From the NCBI RefSeq assembly GCF_041514305.1, contig NZ_JBGMWH010000007.1:1-64000 (forward strand): 64,000 nt of DNA. Direction: 5' to 3'. Within the stretch, counting starts at the first letter, position 1. Each line of letters opens with the position of its first letter. Below the pieces are notes generated by a model. The model was not told the origin of the DNA. It searched no databases and saw only the letters and a list, made by a program, of their open reading frames with translations. Positions 42,198 to 49,950 of this stretch are shown here, in pieces. The position numbers and the translations under genes are program-made. Source of the DNA: Salinarimonas chemoclinalis. GTDB lineage: Bacteria; Pseudomonadota; Alphaproteobacteria; Rhizobiales; Beijerinckiaceae.

Positions 42198-42596
42198 TCA
42201 GAGCGCCGCCTCGTACCAGGCGCGCGCCACGTGGCTCTCCTCGATCGAGACGCGGATCTTCGCGATCGCCTCCCCGCCCGGCCCGAGCGCCCCCGCGCGG
42301 GCGGCGGCGGCCATGGCGTCGAAGACGTGCTTGCAGAGGAACTCGGTCGTCGTGTTGATGCCCGCGAACTCCGGCACCTCGTCGAGGTTCTTGTAGTTCA
42401 GCGGCCCGAGCGTCGCCTTCAGCGCCTCGTGGGCGCGGCCGATGTCGACGACGACGCCGTCGGGCGAGAGCGTCTCGCGGAAGAAGGCCACGTCGATGAC
42501 GAAGGTCGCCCCGTGCAGCGCCTGGGCGGGCCCGAACAGGTCCCCCTCGAAGCTGTGGGCGATCATGATGTGGTCGCGGACCTCGACGGCGAACAT
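42198..42596 (-). CDS. Degenerate PTPS/QueD-family protein
   Basis: The 132-residue protein has the T-fold of 6-pyruvoyl-/6-carboxytetrahydropterin synthases: FAVEVRDHIMIAHSFEGDLFG, LHGATFVIDVAF, VVVDIGRAHEALKATLGPLNYKNLDEV and the end IRVSIEESHVARAWYEA. Key residues differ. The usual HGH metal pair is HGA (His28, Ala30), the LDH catalytic pair is LNY (Asn67, Tyr68), and there is no cysteine in the loop that carries the catalytic Cys. His14 is kept. It therefore should not carry out the standard PTPS or QueD reaction and may bind or alter another substrate. It lies between the MDR and GT4 genes, with GAGG before its ATG. Confidence 0.8.
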   Translation of the reverse strand: MFAVEVRDHIMIAHSFEGDLFGPAQALHGATFVIDVAFFRETLSPDGVVVDIGRAHEALKATLGPLNYKNLDEVPEFAGINTTTEFLCKHVFDAMAAAARAGALGPGGEAIAKIRVSIEESHVARAWYEAAL

Positions 42597-42618
42597 GGGG
42601 AAGCCTCGTCGTGCGGTT

Positions 42619-43608
42619 TCAGGAATAGCGGATGGCGGTGGCGAGCCCCGGCGCGCCGGGAGCGAGCAGGCGCGGCAGTGCCCGCGGCAGGTCGTCGAAG
42701 GCGACCTCGTCGGTGATCAGCGCATCGAGGCGATCGTCGCCCAGGAGGTCGAGCGCCTTGGCGAGGCGCCGCGCATGGCTCCAGCGCCCGCGCCGGGCCG
42801 GCGCGACGCGCCCCACCTGGCTCGAGACGAGCGAGAGCCGCGCCGAGTGGAAGCGCGCGCCGAGTGAGACCTCCGTCGTCGCCTCGCCGTACCAGGACAG
42901 CTCGACGACGCGCGCCTCGTCGCCCGCGCAGGCGAGGGCGCAGGCGAGCCCCGCCGAGGTCGCCGAGGTGTGGACCACGAGATCGGCGTCGCCCGGCGAA
43001 TCGAGCGGCTTGGCGAAGCGGCAGCCGAGCGCCTCGGCGACGGCGCGGCGGGAGAGGTCGACGTCGACGAGCGTCACCTCGGCACCGGGCAGCCGCGCCG
43101 CGAGCGCCGCGACGAGGCAGCCGACGACGCCGGCGCCGACGACGACGATCCGGTCCCCGGGGCCGGCGCCGCCGTCCCAGAGCGCGTTGAGCGCGGTCTC
43201 CATGTTGGCGGCGAGCACCGCGCGGCGCGCGGGAACGTGATCGGGCACGGGCTGGACGAGGGCCTCGGGAGCGTCGAAGAGGGTCTCATGCGGCGCGAGC
43301 GCGAAGACGATCCTCCCCACGAGCCCGGCCGGGCCGTCCTCCACGACGCCCACCGCGTTGTAGCCGTACTTCACCGGGAACGGGAACGCGCCCTCCTGCA
43401 GCGGCGCCCGCATGCGCGCGTGTTCCGAGGCGGGCACCCGCCCCTCGGACACGAGCCGCTCGGTGCCGCGGCTGAGGCCGCTCCAGAGCGTGCGGATGCG
43501 CAGGTCCCCGGGCTTTTTCGTCGCAATCGCCCGCTCGCGCAGAACCGCGCGCCCGCGACCGACGTACCAGAGAGCGCGTGCCGTCGCCTCCGGCGGCGCG
43601 TCCGTCAC
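42619..43608 (-). CDS. MDR-family dehydrogenase of the PTPS-like cluster
   Basis: This 329-residue medium-chain dehydrogenase has WSGLSRGTERLVSEGRVP, FPFPVKYGYNAVGVVEDG, RIVVVGAGVVGCLVAALAARL and VTLVDVDLSRRAVAEALG. The catalytic-zinc Cys and His positions of alcohol dehydrogenases are replaced (SGLSRGTE where TGICGTD is usual), as in BchC-like members, so a zinc-free reductase is likely. The Asp after the second strand favours NAD(H). I start at the GTG at 43608, which has GGGAGAG in perfect position; the ATG at 43644 leaves only 32 bases to the divergent opgH gene. It is the first gene of the four-gene operon. Confidence 0.82.
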   Translation of the reverse strand: MTDAPPEATARALWYVGRGRAVLRERAIATKKPGDLRIRTLWSGLSRGTERLVSEGRVPASEHARMRAPLQEGAFPFPVKYGYNAVGVVEDGPAGLVGRIVFALAPHETLFDAPEALVQPVPDHVPARRAVLAANMETALNALWDGGAGPGDRIVVVGAGVVGCLVAALAARLPGAEVTLVDVDLSRRAVAEALGCRFAKPLDSPGDADLVVHTSATSAGLACALACAGDEARVVELSWYGEATTEVSLGARFHSARLSLVSSQVGRVAPARRGRWSHARRLAKALDLLGDDRLDALITDEVAFDDLPRALPRLLAPGAPGLATAIRYS

Positions 43609-43676
43609 GGCGTCTCTCCCATTCGTCTCGCCGTCGCGCGGCATGGCACCTCCAGCGTCTTCCCGAGGACGGCTCG

Positions 43677-45596
43677 ATGAACGATCTCGTGCGCCCGACC
43701 CTGCTGACCGGATCCCGCGCCCTCGAGGGGTGCGCGGACGGCCGCGCGGCGGGCGCGGTTCCTTCCCATACGGTCGAGCCGCCTGTCCAGACCAACACGA
43801 TCCAGACCAACGCGATCCGGACCGATACGCACGCGGGACGCCGGTTCGTCGTCGCGGGGCTCACCCTCGCGGGCTTCCTCGCCCTGACGATCCCCGCGAT
43901 CGCGATCCTCGCAGCGGACGGGCTCGGGGCGCTCGACGTCGTGATGCTGGCCGCCTTCGCGCTCGCCGCTCCCTGGACGGTGCTCGGCCTCGTCAACGCC
44001 GGGATCGGCTTTTCGATCGCCCGGCTGGCGCGCGACCCCTTCGCGCACGTGGCGCCCTTCGCCGCCGCCGGCGATGCCGCCACGCCGATTCGCGGGCGCG
44101 TCGCCGTGTTCATGACGCTGCGCAACGAGGACGCCGCGCGGGCGATCCGGCGGCTCGCGATCGTGCGCGACAGCCTCGCGGCGACGGGCGAGGGCGGCGC
44201 CTTCGACTGGTACGTGCTGAGCGACACCTCCGACCCGACGATCGCGGCGCGCGAGGAGAGCGAGGTCGCCGCCTGGCGCGCCGCCGCCGGGCCCGGCACG
44301 CGGATCGTCTACCGTCGGCGCACGCACAATGTCGGCTTCAAGGCCGGCAACGTGCGCGACTTCCTGGAGCGGTGGGGTGCGCGCTACGACCTCATGCTGC
44401 CGCTGGACGCCGACAGCCTGATGTCCGGCGCGGAGATCGTCCGCATGACGCGCATCCTCGAGGCGCATCCCGAGATCGGTATCCTCCAGAGCCTCGTCGT
44501 CGGCGCGCCCTCCACGAGTGCGTTCGCGCGCATCTTCCAGTTCGGCATGCGCCAGGGCATGCGCCCCTTCACGCTCGGCGCGGCCTGGTGGACGGGGGAC
44601 TGCGGACCCTACTGGGGCCACAACGCGCTGGTGCGCGTCGCGCCCTTCCGGGAGCATTGCCGCCTCCCGACCCTATCCGGGCGCGGGCCGCTCGCGGGCG
44701 CCGTGCTCTCGCACGACCAGATCGAGGCCGTGCTGATGCGCCGCGCCGGCTGGGAGGTGCGGGTGCTGCCGCGGGAAGGCGGCTCCTGGGAGGACAATCC
44801 GCCGACCTTCCTCGACTTCTCCAAGCGTGACCTGCGCTGGTGCCAGGGGAACCTGCAATACCTCCATCCCAGGCTCCTCGGCATGACGGGCCTCGCGCCG
44901 ACGAGCCGGCTTCAGCTCGTCTTCGCCATCATGATGTTCGCCGCCGTGCCGGCGATGACGCTGATCCTGGCGCTCGCGCCGGTTCTCGCGGCGACGACGG
45001 ATCCAGCGACCTTCCCCGTCGGCGCGGCGCTCGGCTTCTACGCCGCCTTCCTCGCCCTGTCCCTCGCGCCGCGCGCACTCGGCGTGCTCGACGTCGCGCT
45101 GACCCCCGGAGGCATGGCGGCGTATGGCGGGCGGCGGCGCTTCCTCGCGAGCGCGGTGCTGGAATTCGTGTTCTCAGCCTTTCTCGGCGCCGCCGCCTCG
45201 CTGCGGTTGACGCTGTTCATGATCGGGCTCGCCTTCGGCCGCGCCACGGTCTGGAACGGCCAGGCGCGGGACGCGCACGGCCTCTCCTGGCGCGACGCGG
45301 CGCGCGGCCTCTGGACGACGACGGCCTTCGGCGTCGCGGTGATGGGGCTCGTCCTCGCGCTGATCCCCGCCGCGTGGCCGGTCGCACTGGTGATGTGCGC
45401 CGGCTATCTTCTCGCCGTCCCCTTCGCCGTCGTCACCGCCGAGCCCGCTTTCGGCCGCGTGCTCGCCCGCGCCGGTCTGTGCGCGATCCCCGAGGAGATC
45501 GCGCCGCCGCCGGAGATCGCCGCGCTCGCGCGCGGGGAGATCTCGCCGCAAGAGGGGGCGCGTGCCGGGCCGGCGCCGTCGCGGGTCGCCGCATGA
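43677..45596 (+). CDS. opgH: Glucans biosynthesis glucosyltransferase OpgH
   Basis: OpgH is the inner-membrane GT2 glucosyltransferase that makes the backbone of osmoregulated periplasmic glucans from UDP-glucose. The 639-residue length is the short alphaproteobacterial form (E. coli has 847). Two helices near residues 58-105 precede the GT domain with VFMTLRNEDAARAIRRLA, RRRTHNVGFKAGNVRDFLERW, LPLDADSLMSGAEIVRM, GPYWGHNALVRV, LSHDQIEAVLMRRAGWEVRV, SWEDNPPTFLDFSKRDLRWCQGNLQY (the QxxRW-like site), then about six helices. No opgG lies next to it. The 3' end overlaps an FkbM methyltransferase gene (ATGA). A short imperfect TNTIQTNAIRTDT repeat lies in the cytoplasmic leader. Confidence 0.92.
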   Translation: MNDLVRPTLLTGSRALEGCADGRAAGAVPSHTVEPPVQTNTIQTNAIRTDTHAGRRFVVAGLTLAGFLALTIPAIAILAADGLGALDVVMLAAFALAAPWTVLGLVNAGIGFSIARLARDPFAHVAPFAAAGDAATPIRGRVAVFMTLRNEDAARAIRRLAIVRDSLAATGEGGAFDWYVLSDTSDPTIAAREESEVAAWRAAAGPGTRIVYRRRTHNVGFKAGNVRDFLERWGARYDLMLPLDADSLMSGAEIVRMTRILEAHPEIGILQSLVVGAPSTSAFARIFQFGMRQGMRPFTLGAAWWTGDCGPYWGHNALVRVAPFREHCRLPTLSGRGPLAGAVLSHDQIEAVLMRRAGWEVRVLPREGGSWEDNPPTFLDFSKRDLRWCQGNLQYLHPRLLGMTGLAPTSRLQLVFAIMMFAAVPAMTLILALAPVLAATTDPATFPVGAALGFYAAFLALSLAPRALGVLDVALTPGGMAAYGGRRRFLASAVLEFVFSAFLGAAASLRLTLFMIGLAFGRATVWNGQARDAHGLSWRDAARGLWTTTAFGVAVMGLVLALIPAAWPVALVMCAGYLLAVPFAVVTAEPAFGRVLARAGLCAIPEEIAPPPEIAALARGEISPQEGARAGPAPSRVAA

Positions 45597-46339
45597 GCCC
45601 CCGCGCCAAGGCGATCGGGCGCTCGCTGCGCCTCTATCACGGCGATCCGGCGCGTGCCTCTGCGCTGGACGCGCTCTACCGGCCGTTCGTGCCCGAGGGG
45701 GGGCTCGCCTTCGACGTCGGCGCGCACGTGGGCGACCGGACCGCCTCCTTCCGCCGGCTCGGGGCGCGCGCCGTCGCGCTCGAGCCGCAGCCGGCGTGCT
45801 TCCGGGCCCTGCGGCTGATCCACGGGCGCGATCCGCGGGTGACGCTCGTCGCCGCCGCTTGCGGGGACGCGAGCGGAGAGGTGCGGCTTCGGGTCAACAG
45901 CGCCAACCCCACCGTCTCCACCGCCTCCACCGGCTTCGTCGAGGCCGCCGTCGGCGCGCCGGGCTGGGAGGGGCAGGCCTGGGACGAGGAGATCGTCGTG
46001 CCCTGCCTGACGCTCGACGCGCTGGTCGCGGCCCACGGCCGGCCGGATTTCGTCAAGATCGACGTCGAGGGCTTCGAGGACCGGGTGCTGGCCGGCCTGT
46101 CCTTCGCGATCCCGTCGCTCTCCTTCGAGTTCACGACGATCGCCCGCGGCGTCGCCCATCGCTGCCTCGCGCGCCTCGCCGGGCTCGGCAACTACCGCTT
46201 CGCCCTCTCGCTCGGGGAGAGCGCGACGCTCGAGGCACCGGGCTGGATGGAGGCCGTGGCCATGGCCGAGCGGCTCGACGGGCTGCCCCACGCGGCCAAC
46301 TCGGGGGACGTCTACGCCGCGCTCGTGCCGCCGGCTTGA
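45593..46339 (+). CDS. FkbM-family methyltransferase coupled to opgH
   Basis: The 248-residue protein is a SAM-dependent O-methyltransferase of the FkbM family: AFDVGAHVGDRTASFRRLGARAVALEPQPACFRAL (motif I and the acidic residue of motif II), then VTLVAAACGDASGEVRL and DFVKIDVEGFEDRVLAGL, a signature of FkbM enzymes that usually act on sugars. A variable loop with NPTVSTASTGFVEA follows the usual course. Its ATG overlaps the opgH stop by four bases, so it is translationally coupled to OPG synthesis. Methyl substitution of a periplasmic glucan is one reading; action on another glycan is possible. A CAP-domain gene ends 26 bases away on the other strand. Confidence 0.88.
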   Translation: MSPRAKAIGRSLRLYHGDPARASALDALYRPFVPEGGLAFDVGAHVGDRTASFRRLGARAVALEPQPACFRALRLIHGRDPRVTLVAAACGDASGEVRLRVNSANPTVSTASTGFVEAAVGAPGWEGQAWDEEIVVPCLTLDALVAAHGRPDFVKIDVEGFEDRVLAGLSFAIPSLSFEFTTIARGVAHRCLARLAGLGNYRFALSLGESATLEAPGWMEAVAMAERLDGLPHAANSGDVYAALVPPA

Positions 46340-46364
46340 GGGGCCGACGCCGGGATCGGTCGCG

Positions 46365-47330
46365 TCAGCGGCTCTGCGCCAGCAGCAGGATGGCCGTCTT
46401 GGCGCCGCGCCCGTCGGCGCCGAGCGCGAAACCGTAGCGGTCGAGATCCGCGTCGACGAGAATGTCTCGCCGGTTCTCCGACCACTGCTCGACGAAGCGC
46501 TCCACGTCGTCGCGGGTCGGCTCGGCGCCGCATCCCGAGCAGGTGGCGACGAGGGCGCGCACCTGCGCGAAGCGCGCGCCGGCTTCTCCCCGCAGGGCCG
46601 CGCCGAGATCGAGCGCCGGCGGCTCCAGGCTCGCGCCGCCGTCGGGCAGGAGGTCGCTTGCGGCGGCGGTCAGCGCCGCGTCGGCCTGGAGCGGCGGCAC
46701 GCCGGCCGCCTCGCGCAGGGCGCCGATCGTCTCCCCCGCGGCATCGACACCGGACTGTGGATCGAGCGGATCGCCGGCCGCTTCGCCGGGCCCGCCGGGC
46801 CCGGCGAAGGTCTGGACCGCCAGCGTGCGCCGGCTCGCCGGATCGGCGGCGATGCCGAAGCCGAAGCGCGTCAGCCCCTCGCGCAGGATGTTGGCGCGGT
46901 GCCCCGGGCTCTCCATCCAGCCGCGATGCATGGCCTCGACGCGATCCTCGCCCGGCGGAACCGGGCAGCCCTCGCAGACACCGAGGTTCTCCGCCACGAT
47001 CTCGCTCGTAGCCCCGCCCGCCGCGCGGAAGCGGTCGCCGACGGTCTCGCCCTCCGGCGAGGCGTGAGCGAAGTAGTCGCGCGCCAGCATGTCCTCGGCA
47101 TGGCCCTGGGCGATGGCGTCGAGCGTGTCCCCGGGCTCCAGCGGCGCGAGGCCCGCCTCCTCCCGCGAGGCGTTCACCTCCGCGAGCGCCTCGGCCCGCA
47201 GGGCGGGGAGATCACCGGTGGCGACGTCCTGGGCGGTGGCGGGGAGGACGAGGGGAACGGCGAGGAGAGTGGCGGCGAGGAGAGTGCCGGCGAGCGTGGC
47301 GGGTCGTAGCTGGGCGGTCGGGACTGTCAT
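46365..47330 (-). CDS. Secreted CAP-domain protein with a degenerate second CAP domain
   Basis: The 321-residue protein has a signal peptide (cleavage near PATAQD, residue 34) and a CAP/SCP (YkwD-like) domain at about 42-190: AEVNASREEAGLAPLEPGDTL, GHAEDMLARDYFAHASPEGETVGDR, AENLGVCEGC, WMESPGHRANIL and GFGIA. The two His and two Glu residues of the CAP cavity are all present. Residues 200-320 look like a second, eroded CAP domain (LREAAGVPPLQADAALTAAASDL, FVEQWSENRRDILVDADLDRYGFALG) without the His and Glu cavity residues. Bacterial CAP proteins are periplasmic or extracellular with mostly unknown roles. It is the last feature before recR on the minus strand. Confidence 0.88.
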   Translation of the reverse strand: MTVPTAQLRPATLAGTLLAATLLAVPLVLPATAQDVATGDLPALRAEALAEVNASREEAGLAPLEPGDTLDAIAQGHAEDMLARDYFAHASPEGETVGDRFRAAGGATSEIVAENLGVCEGCPVPPGEDRVEAMHRGWMESPGHRANILREGLTRFGFGIAADPASRRTLAVQTFAGPGGPGEAAGDPLDPQSGVDAAGETIGALREAAGVPPLQADAALTAAASDLLPDGGASLEPPALDLGAALRGEAGARFAQVRALVATCSGCGAEPTRDDVERFVEQWSENRRDILVDADLDRYGFALGADGRGAKTAILLLAQSR

Positions 47331-47372
47331 GGCGCGTCAACGGTCGAACCGCCCCGGCGGTTCGTGCAGCGA

Positions 47373-47978
47373 CTAAACCGCCGTCCGCCGCCTCAGCGCC
47401 GCCGACAGCGTCCCCTCGTCGAGATAGTCCAGCTCGCCGCCCACCGGCACGCCGTGGGCGAGGCGGGTGACGCTCACCGGAAGCCCGGCGAGCGCCTCCG
47501 TGAGGTAGTGCGCCGTGGTCTGGCCGTCGACGGTGGCCGGCAGCGCCACGATCACCTCGCGCACGGCCGGGTCCTGCGCGCGGGCGAGGAGGCCGGCGAT
47601 GGCGAGCTGCTCCGGGCCGATCCCGTCGAGTGCCGACAGCACGCCGCCGAGCACGTGGTAGCGCACGTGCAGCGCCCCCGCCCGCTCGAGCGCCCAGAGG
47701 TCGGAGACGTCCTCCACCACGACGAGGATCGACGGGTCGCGGCTCGGGTCCGCGCACACCGCGCAGGGGTCGGAGGTGTCGACGTTGCCGCAGGTCGCGC
47801 ACACGACGACCCGCTCGGCTGCGACGCGCATCGCCTCCGCCAGCGGCACGAGCAGCCCCTCGCGCTTCTGCAAGAGCGCCAGCGACGCTCGCCGCGCCGA
47901 GCGGGGCCCGAGGCCCGGCAGGCGCGCGAGGAGCTGGATCAGGCGCTCGATCTCGGGGCCGGCGACGCCGCGGGCCAT
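47373..47978 (-). CDS. recR: Recombination mediator RecR
   Basis: RecR works with RecO (and RecF) to load RecA on SSB-coated single-stranded DNA. The 201-residue protein has the helix-hairpin-helix LARLPGLGPRSARRASLALL, a four-Cys zinc finger (CATCGNVDTSDPCAVC), and the TOPRIM domain with ILVVVEDVSDLWALERAG, YHVLGGVLSALDGIGPEQL and VSVTRLAHGVPVGGELDYLDEGTLSAAL. The Walker-B-like end is intact. It is the last gene of the DUF3422-ybaB-recR cluster, 32 bases after ybaB. A GGGG-rich start region precedes the ATG at 47978. Confidence 0.96.
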   Translation of the reverse strand: MARGVAGPEIERLIQLLARLPGLGPRSARRASLALLQKREGLLVPLAEAMRVAAERVVVCATCGNVDTSDPCAVCADPSRDPSILVVVEDVSDLWALERAGALHVRYHVLGGVLSALDGIGPEQLAIAGLLARAQDPAVREVIVALPATVDGQTTAHYLTEALAGLPVSVTRLAHGVPVGGELDYLDEGTLSAALRRRTAV

Positions 47979-48010
47979 GGCTCTGGGCTCTCGAACGGGG
48001 GACGGAGGTG

Positions 48011-48331
48011 TCAGAACAGCTTCATGCCCGGGGGCAGCGGCAGGCCCTTGGTGATCTCGGACATGCGCTCCTGCATCGCCCGCTCGGCCTTGACGCGCCC
48101 GTCGTTGCAGGCGGCGACGATGAGATCCTCGAGGATCTCGGTCTCGTCGGGGACCATCAGCGAGCGGTCGATGGTCACGCCCTTGAGCGCACCCTTGCCG
48201 GAGAGCCGCACGGTGACGGCGCCGCCGCCGGCCTGGCCCTCGACGATCATCTCCTCGAGCTCGGCCTGCGTCTCCTGCATCTTCTCCTGCATGGCCTGGG
48301 CCTGCTTCATCAGCCCCATCAGGTCCTTCAT
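48011..48331 (-). CDS. ybaB: YbaB/EbfC nucleoid-associated protein
   Basis: The 106-residue protein starts MKDLMGLMKQAQAMQEKMQETQAEL and has GQAGGGAVTVRLSGKGALKGVTIDRSL and EILEDLIVAACNDG, the YbaB pattern. YbaB/EbfC dimers bind DNA without strong specificity and are usually encoded between dnaX and recR. Here the upstream gene is DUF3422 and not dnaX, and the ybaB ATG overlaps the DUF3422 stop (ATGA). The protein is standard in all other respects. Confidence 0.96.
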   Translation of the reverse strand: MKDLMGLMKQAQAMQEKMQETQAELEEMIVEGQAGGGAVTVRLSGKGALKGVTIDRSLMVPDETEILEDLIVAACNDGRVKAERAMQERMSEITKGLPLPPGMKLF

Positions 48332-49713
48332 GGCGTGCCCTCCTCTCGCTCGCCCGGCGCCTCTCGCGAGACCGTGCGCTGGCGCGCGACGGTGTCGCGC
48401 AGCGCCGCCTCCTCGGCCGCGTCGTCGTCCATATGGCGCTTTCTGAGCCGTCGCACCAGGAGGAGGATCACCGCGAGGACGATCGGCACCGCGATCGCCG
48501 TGCCGACATAGGGCTCCACCGGCACGCCGCTCTCCGAGAGGCCGCGCAGGACGTAGAAGATCAGCCCCGTGATGTAGTAGGTGATCGCCGCCGCCGAGAG
48601 CCCCTCGACGGTCTGCTGGAGCCGCAGCTGGATGCGGGCGCGCTCGTTCATGGCGCGCAGGAGGTCGCGGTTCTGGCTCTCCAGCTCGATGTCGATGCGC
48701 GTGCGCAAGAGCTGCGCGGCGCGGGTGAGCTTGCGCGAGAGGTTGGCCTGGCGCTCCTCCATGGAGGCGCAGGTGCGGATCGCCGGCTGCAGGCGGCGGT
48801 CGAGGAATTCCGACCAGGAGTCGAAGCCGGTGAGCGCCTTCTCCTCCAGCGCGCCGAGGCGAAGCCGGACCAGATCCGAATAGGCGCGGGTCGCGCCGAA
48901 GCGGAAGAGCGCCGCCGCCGCCCCCGATTCGAGTTCCGCGGCGAGCCGGGTGATCCGGTCGAGCAGCTCGCGATTGCGCTCGAGCCCGTCCGAGCGCTCC
49001 ATCGCCGCCATCACCAGCGGCAGCTCGGTCTCGATGCGCCGCACCGAGGGACCGATGGCCTGCGCCTCCGGCAGGCCGAGCAGCGTCAGGGTGCGGTATG
49101 TCTCGACCTCGAGAACGCGCTGCACGATGGCGCCGGCCTGGGCGCGCTCCATGCCCTCGTCGACGACGAGGATGCGCACGAAGCCGTGCGCATCGGTGCG
49201 GAAGTCCGTGGCGATGGTCGCCGCCCCGCTCTCGACCTGCGCCGCGGCGAGGTGGACGTCGCCGAACACGCTCTGCGGCCCCTTAGGCAGGCTCGTCGCG
49301 GGGATGAGGTGGAGGTCGGCGGCCACCATCAGCGGTCCGGGCTGCGGGACGAGCCGCATGACGCCCATCAGCCCGTCGACCGCCGGGCGGAAGGGTTGCG
49401 GCGCCGGCGCGTCGGTGACGCTCGGGTCGCCGAACTCCCACGAGTAGGTCGTGAACTCGCTGTGGCTCTCCCAGCGCAGGAGCGTGCCCGAGAACACGAC
49501 GCGGTGGTGCTTGGCCCCCGCCGCCGGCCCGTCGAGGCCCAGCTGCGCGCAGAAGGCCGCGAGCGCCTCGCGATCGCGCTGCGCCGCCTCGCCGTCCGTC
49601 ATGAAGGCGTAGTGCAGGATGCGCCGGGGCGTCTCCATCGGTGCGGACGGCCGCGCGTGGACCTCGGCGAGCACTCGCGCGCGCAATTCGTGCGGTGTCA
49701 GATCGACCGCCAT
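48328..49713 (-). CDS. DUF3422 family membrane protein
   Basis: The 461-residue protein begins MAVDLTPHELRARVLAEVHARPSAPMETPRRI and has WESHSEFTTYSWEFGDP and GFVRILVVDEGMERAQAGAIVQRVLEVETYRTLTLLGLPEAQ, followed by a long helical part (ERQANLSRKLTRAAQLLRTRIDIELESQNRDLLRAMN) and two C-terminal membrane helices (about 385-405 and 415-435). This is the DUF3422 family of Proteobacteria; its function is unknown, but the coiled N-terminal part and paired C-terminal helices suggest a membrane-anchored cytoplasmic or periplasmic module. GAGGG precedes the ATG. It overlaps ybaB by four bases, so it belongs to the ybaB-recR transcript. Confidence 0.9.
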   Translation of the reverse strand: MAVDLTPHELRARVLAEVHARPSAPMETPRRILHYAFMTDGEAAQRDREALAAFCAQLGLDGPAAGAKHHRVVFSGTLLRWESHSEFTTYSWEFGDPSVTDAPAPQPFRPAVDGLMGVMRLVPQPGPLMVAADLHLIPATSLPKGPQSVFGDVHLAAAQVESGAATIATDFRTDAHGFVRILVVDEGMERAQAGAIVQRVLEVETYRTLTLLGLPEAQAIGPSVRRIETELPLVMAAMERSDGLERNRELLDRITRLAAELESGAAAALFRFGATRAYSDLVRLRLGALEEKALTGFDSWSEFLDRRLQPAIRTCASMEERQANLSRKLTRAAQLLRTRIDIELESQNRDLLRAMNERARIQLRLQQTVEGLSAAAITYYITGLIFYVLRGLSESGVPVEPYVGTAIAVPIVLAVILLLVRRLRKRHMDDDAAEEAALRDTVARQRTVSREAPGEREEGTP

Positions 49714-49950
49714 GAACCCTCGATGCCCCTCGGGACGCCAGCCCCGCCGCGCCACGCGGCGGCGCACAACGATGGGGGAAGCGGGGCCGGGGTGCAATGG
49801 GTAAGTCCGGCGGCGGCGCGCGGAAGCGGCGCCCGCGCCGGTGCAGATGGACGGAGGGCCGATCATGATCCATATTGCCCCCATACGTGCGGATTTTCCG
49901 CAGGATTGGCCCGAAAACGGCACTCCGGGAGCCGCGGGAGACAAGGTGCC

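Noticed and set aside
42619..43644. ATG at 43644 as the start of the MDR dehydrogenase
   Set aside because: It would leave 32 bases to the divergent opgH start and has no ribosome site; the GTG at 43608 has GGGAGAG in place.
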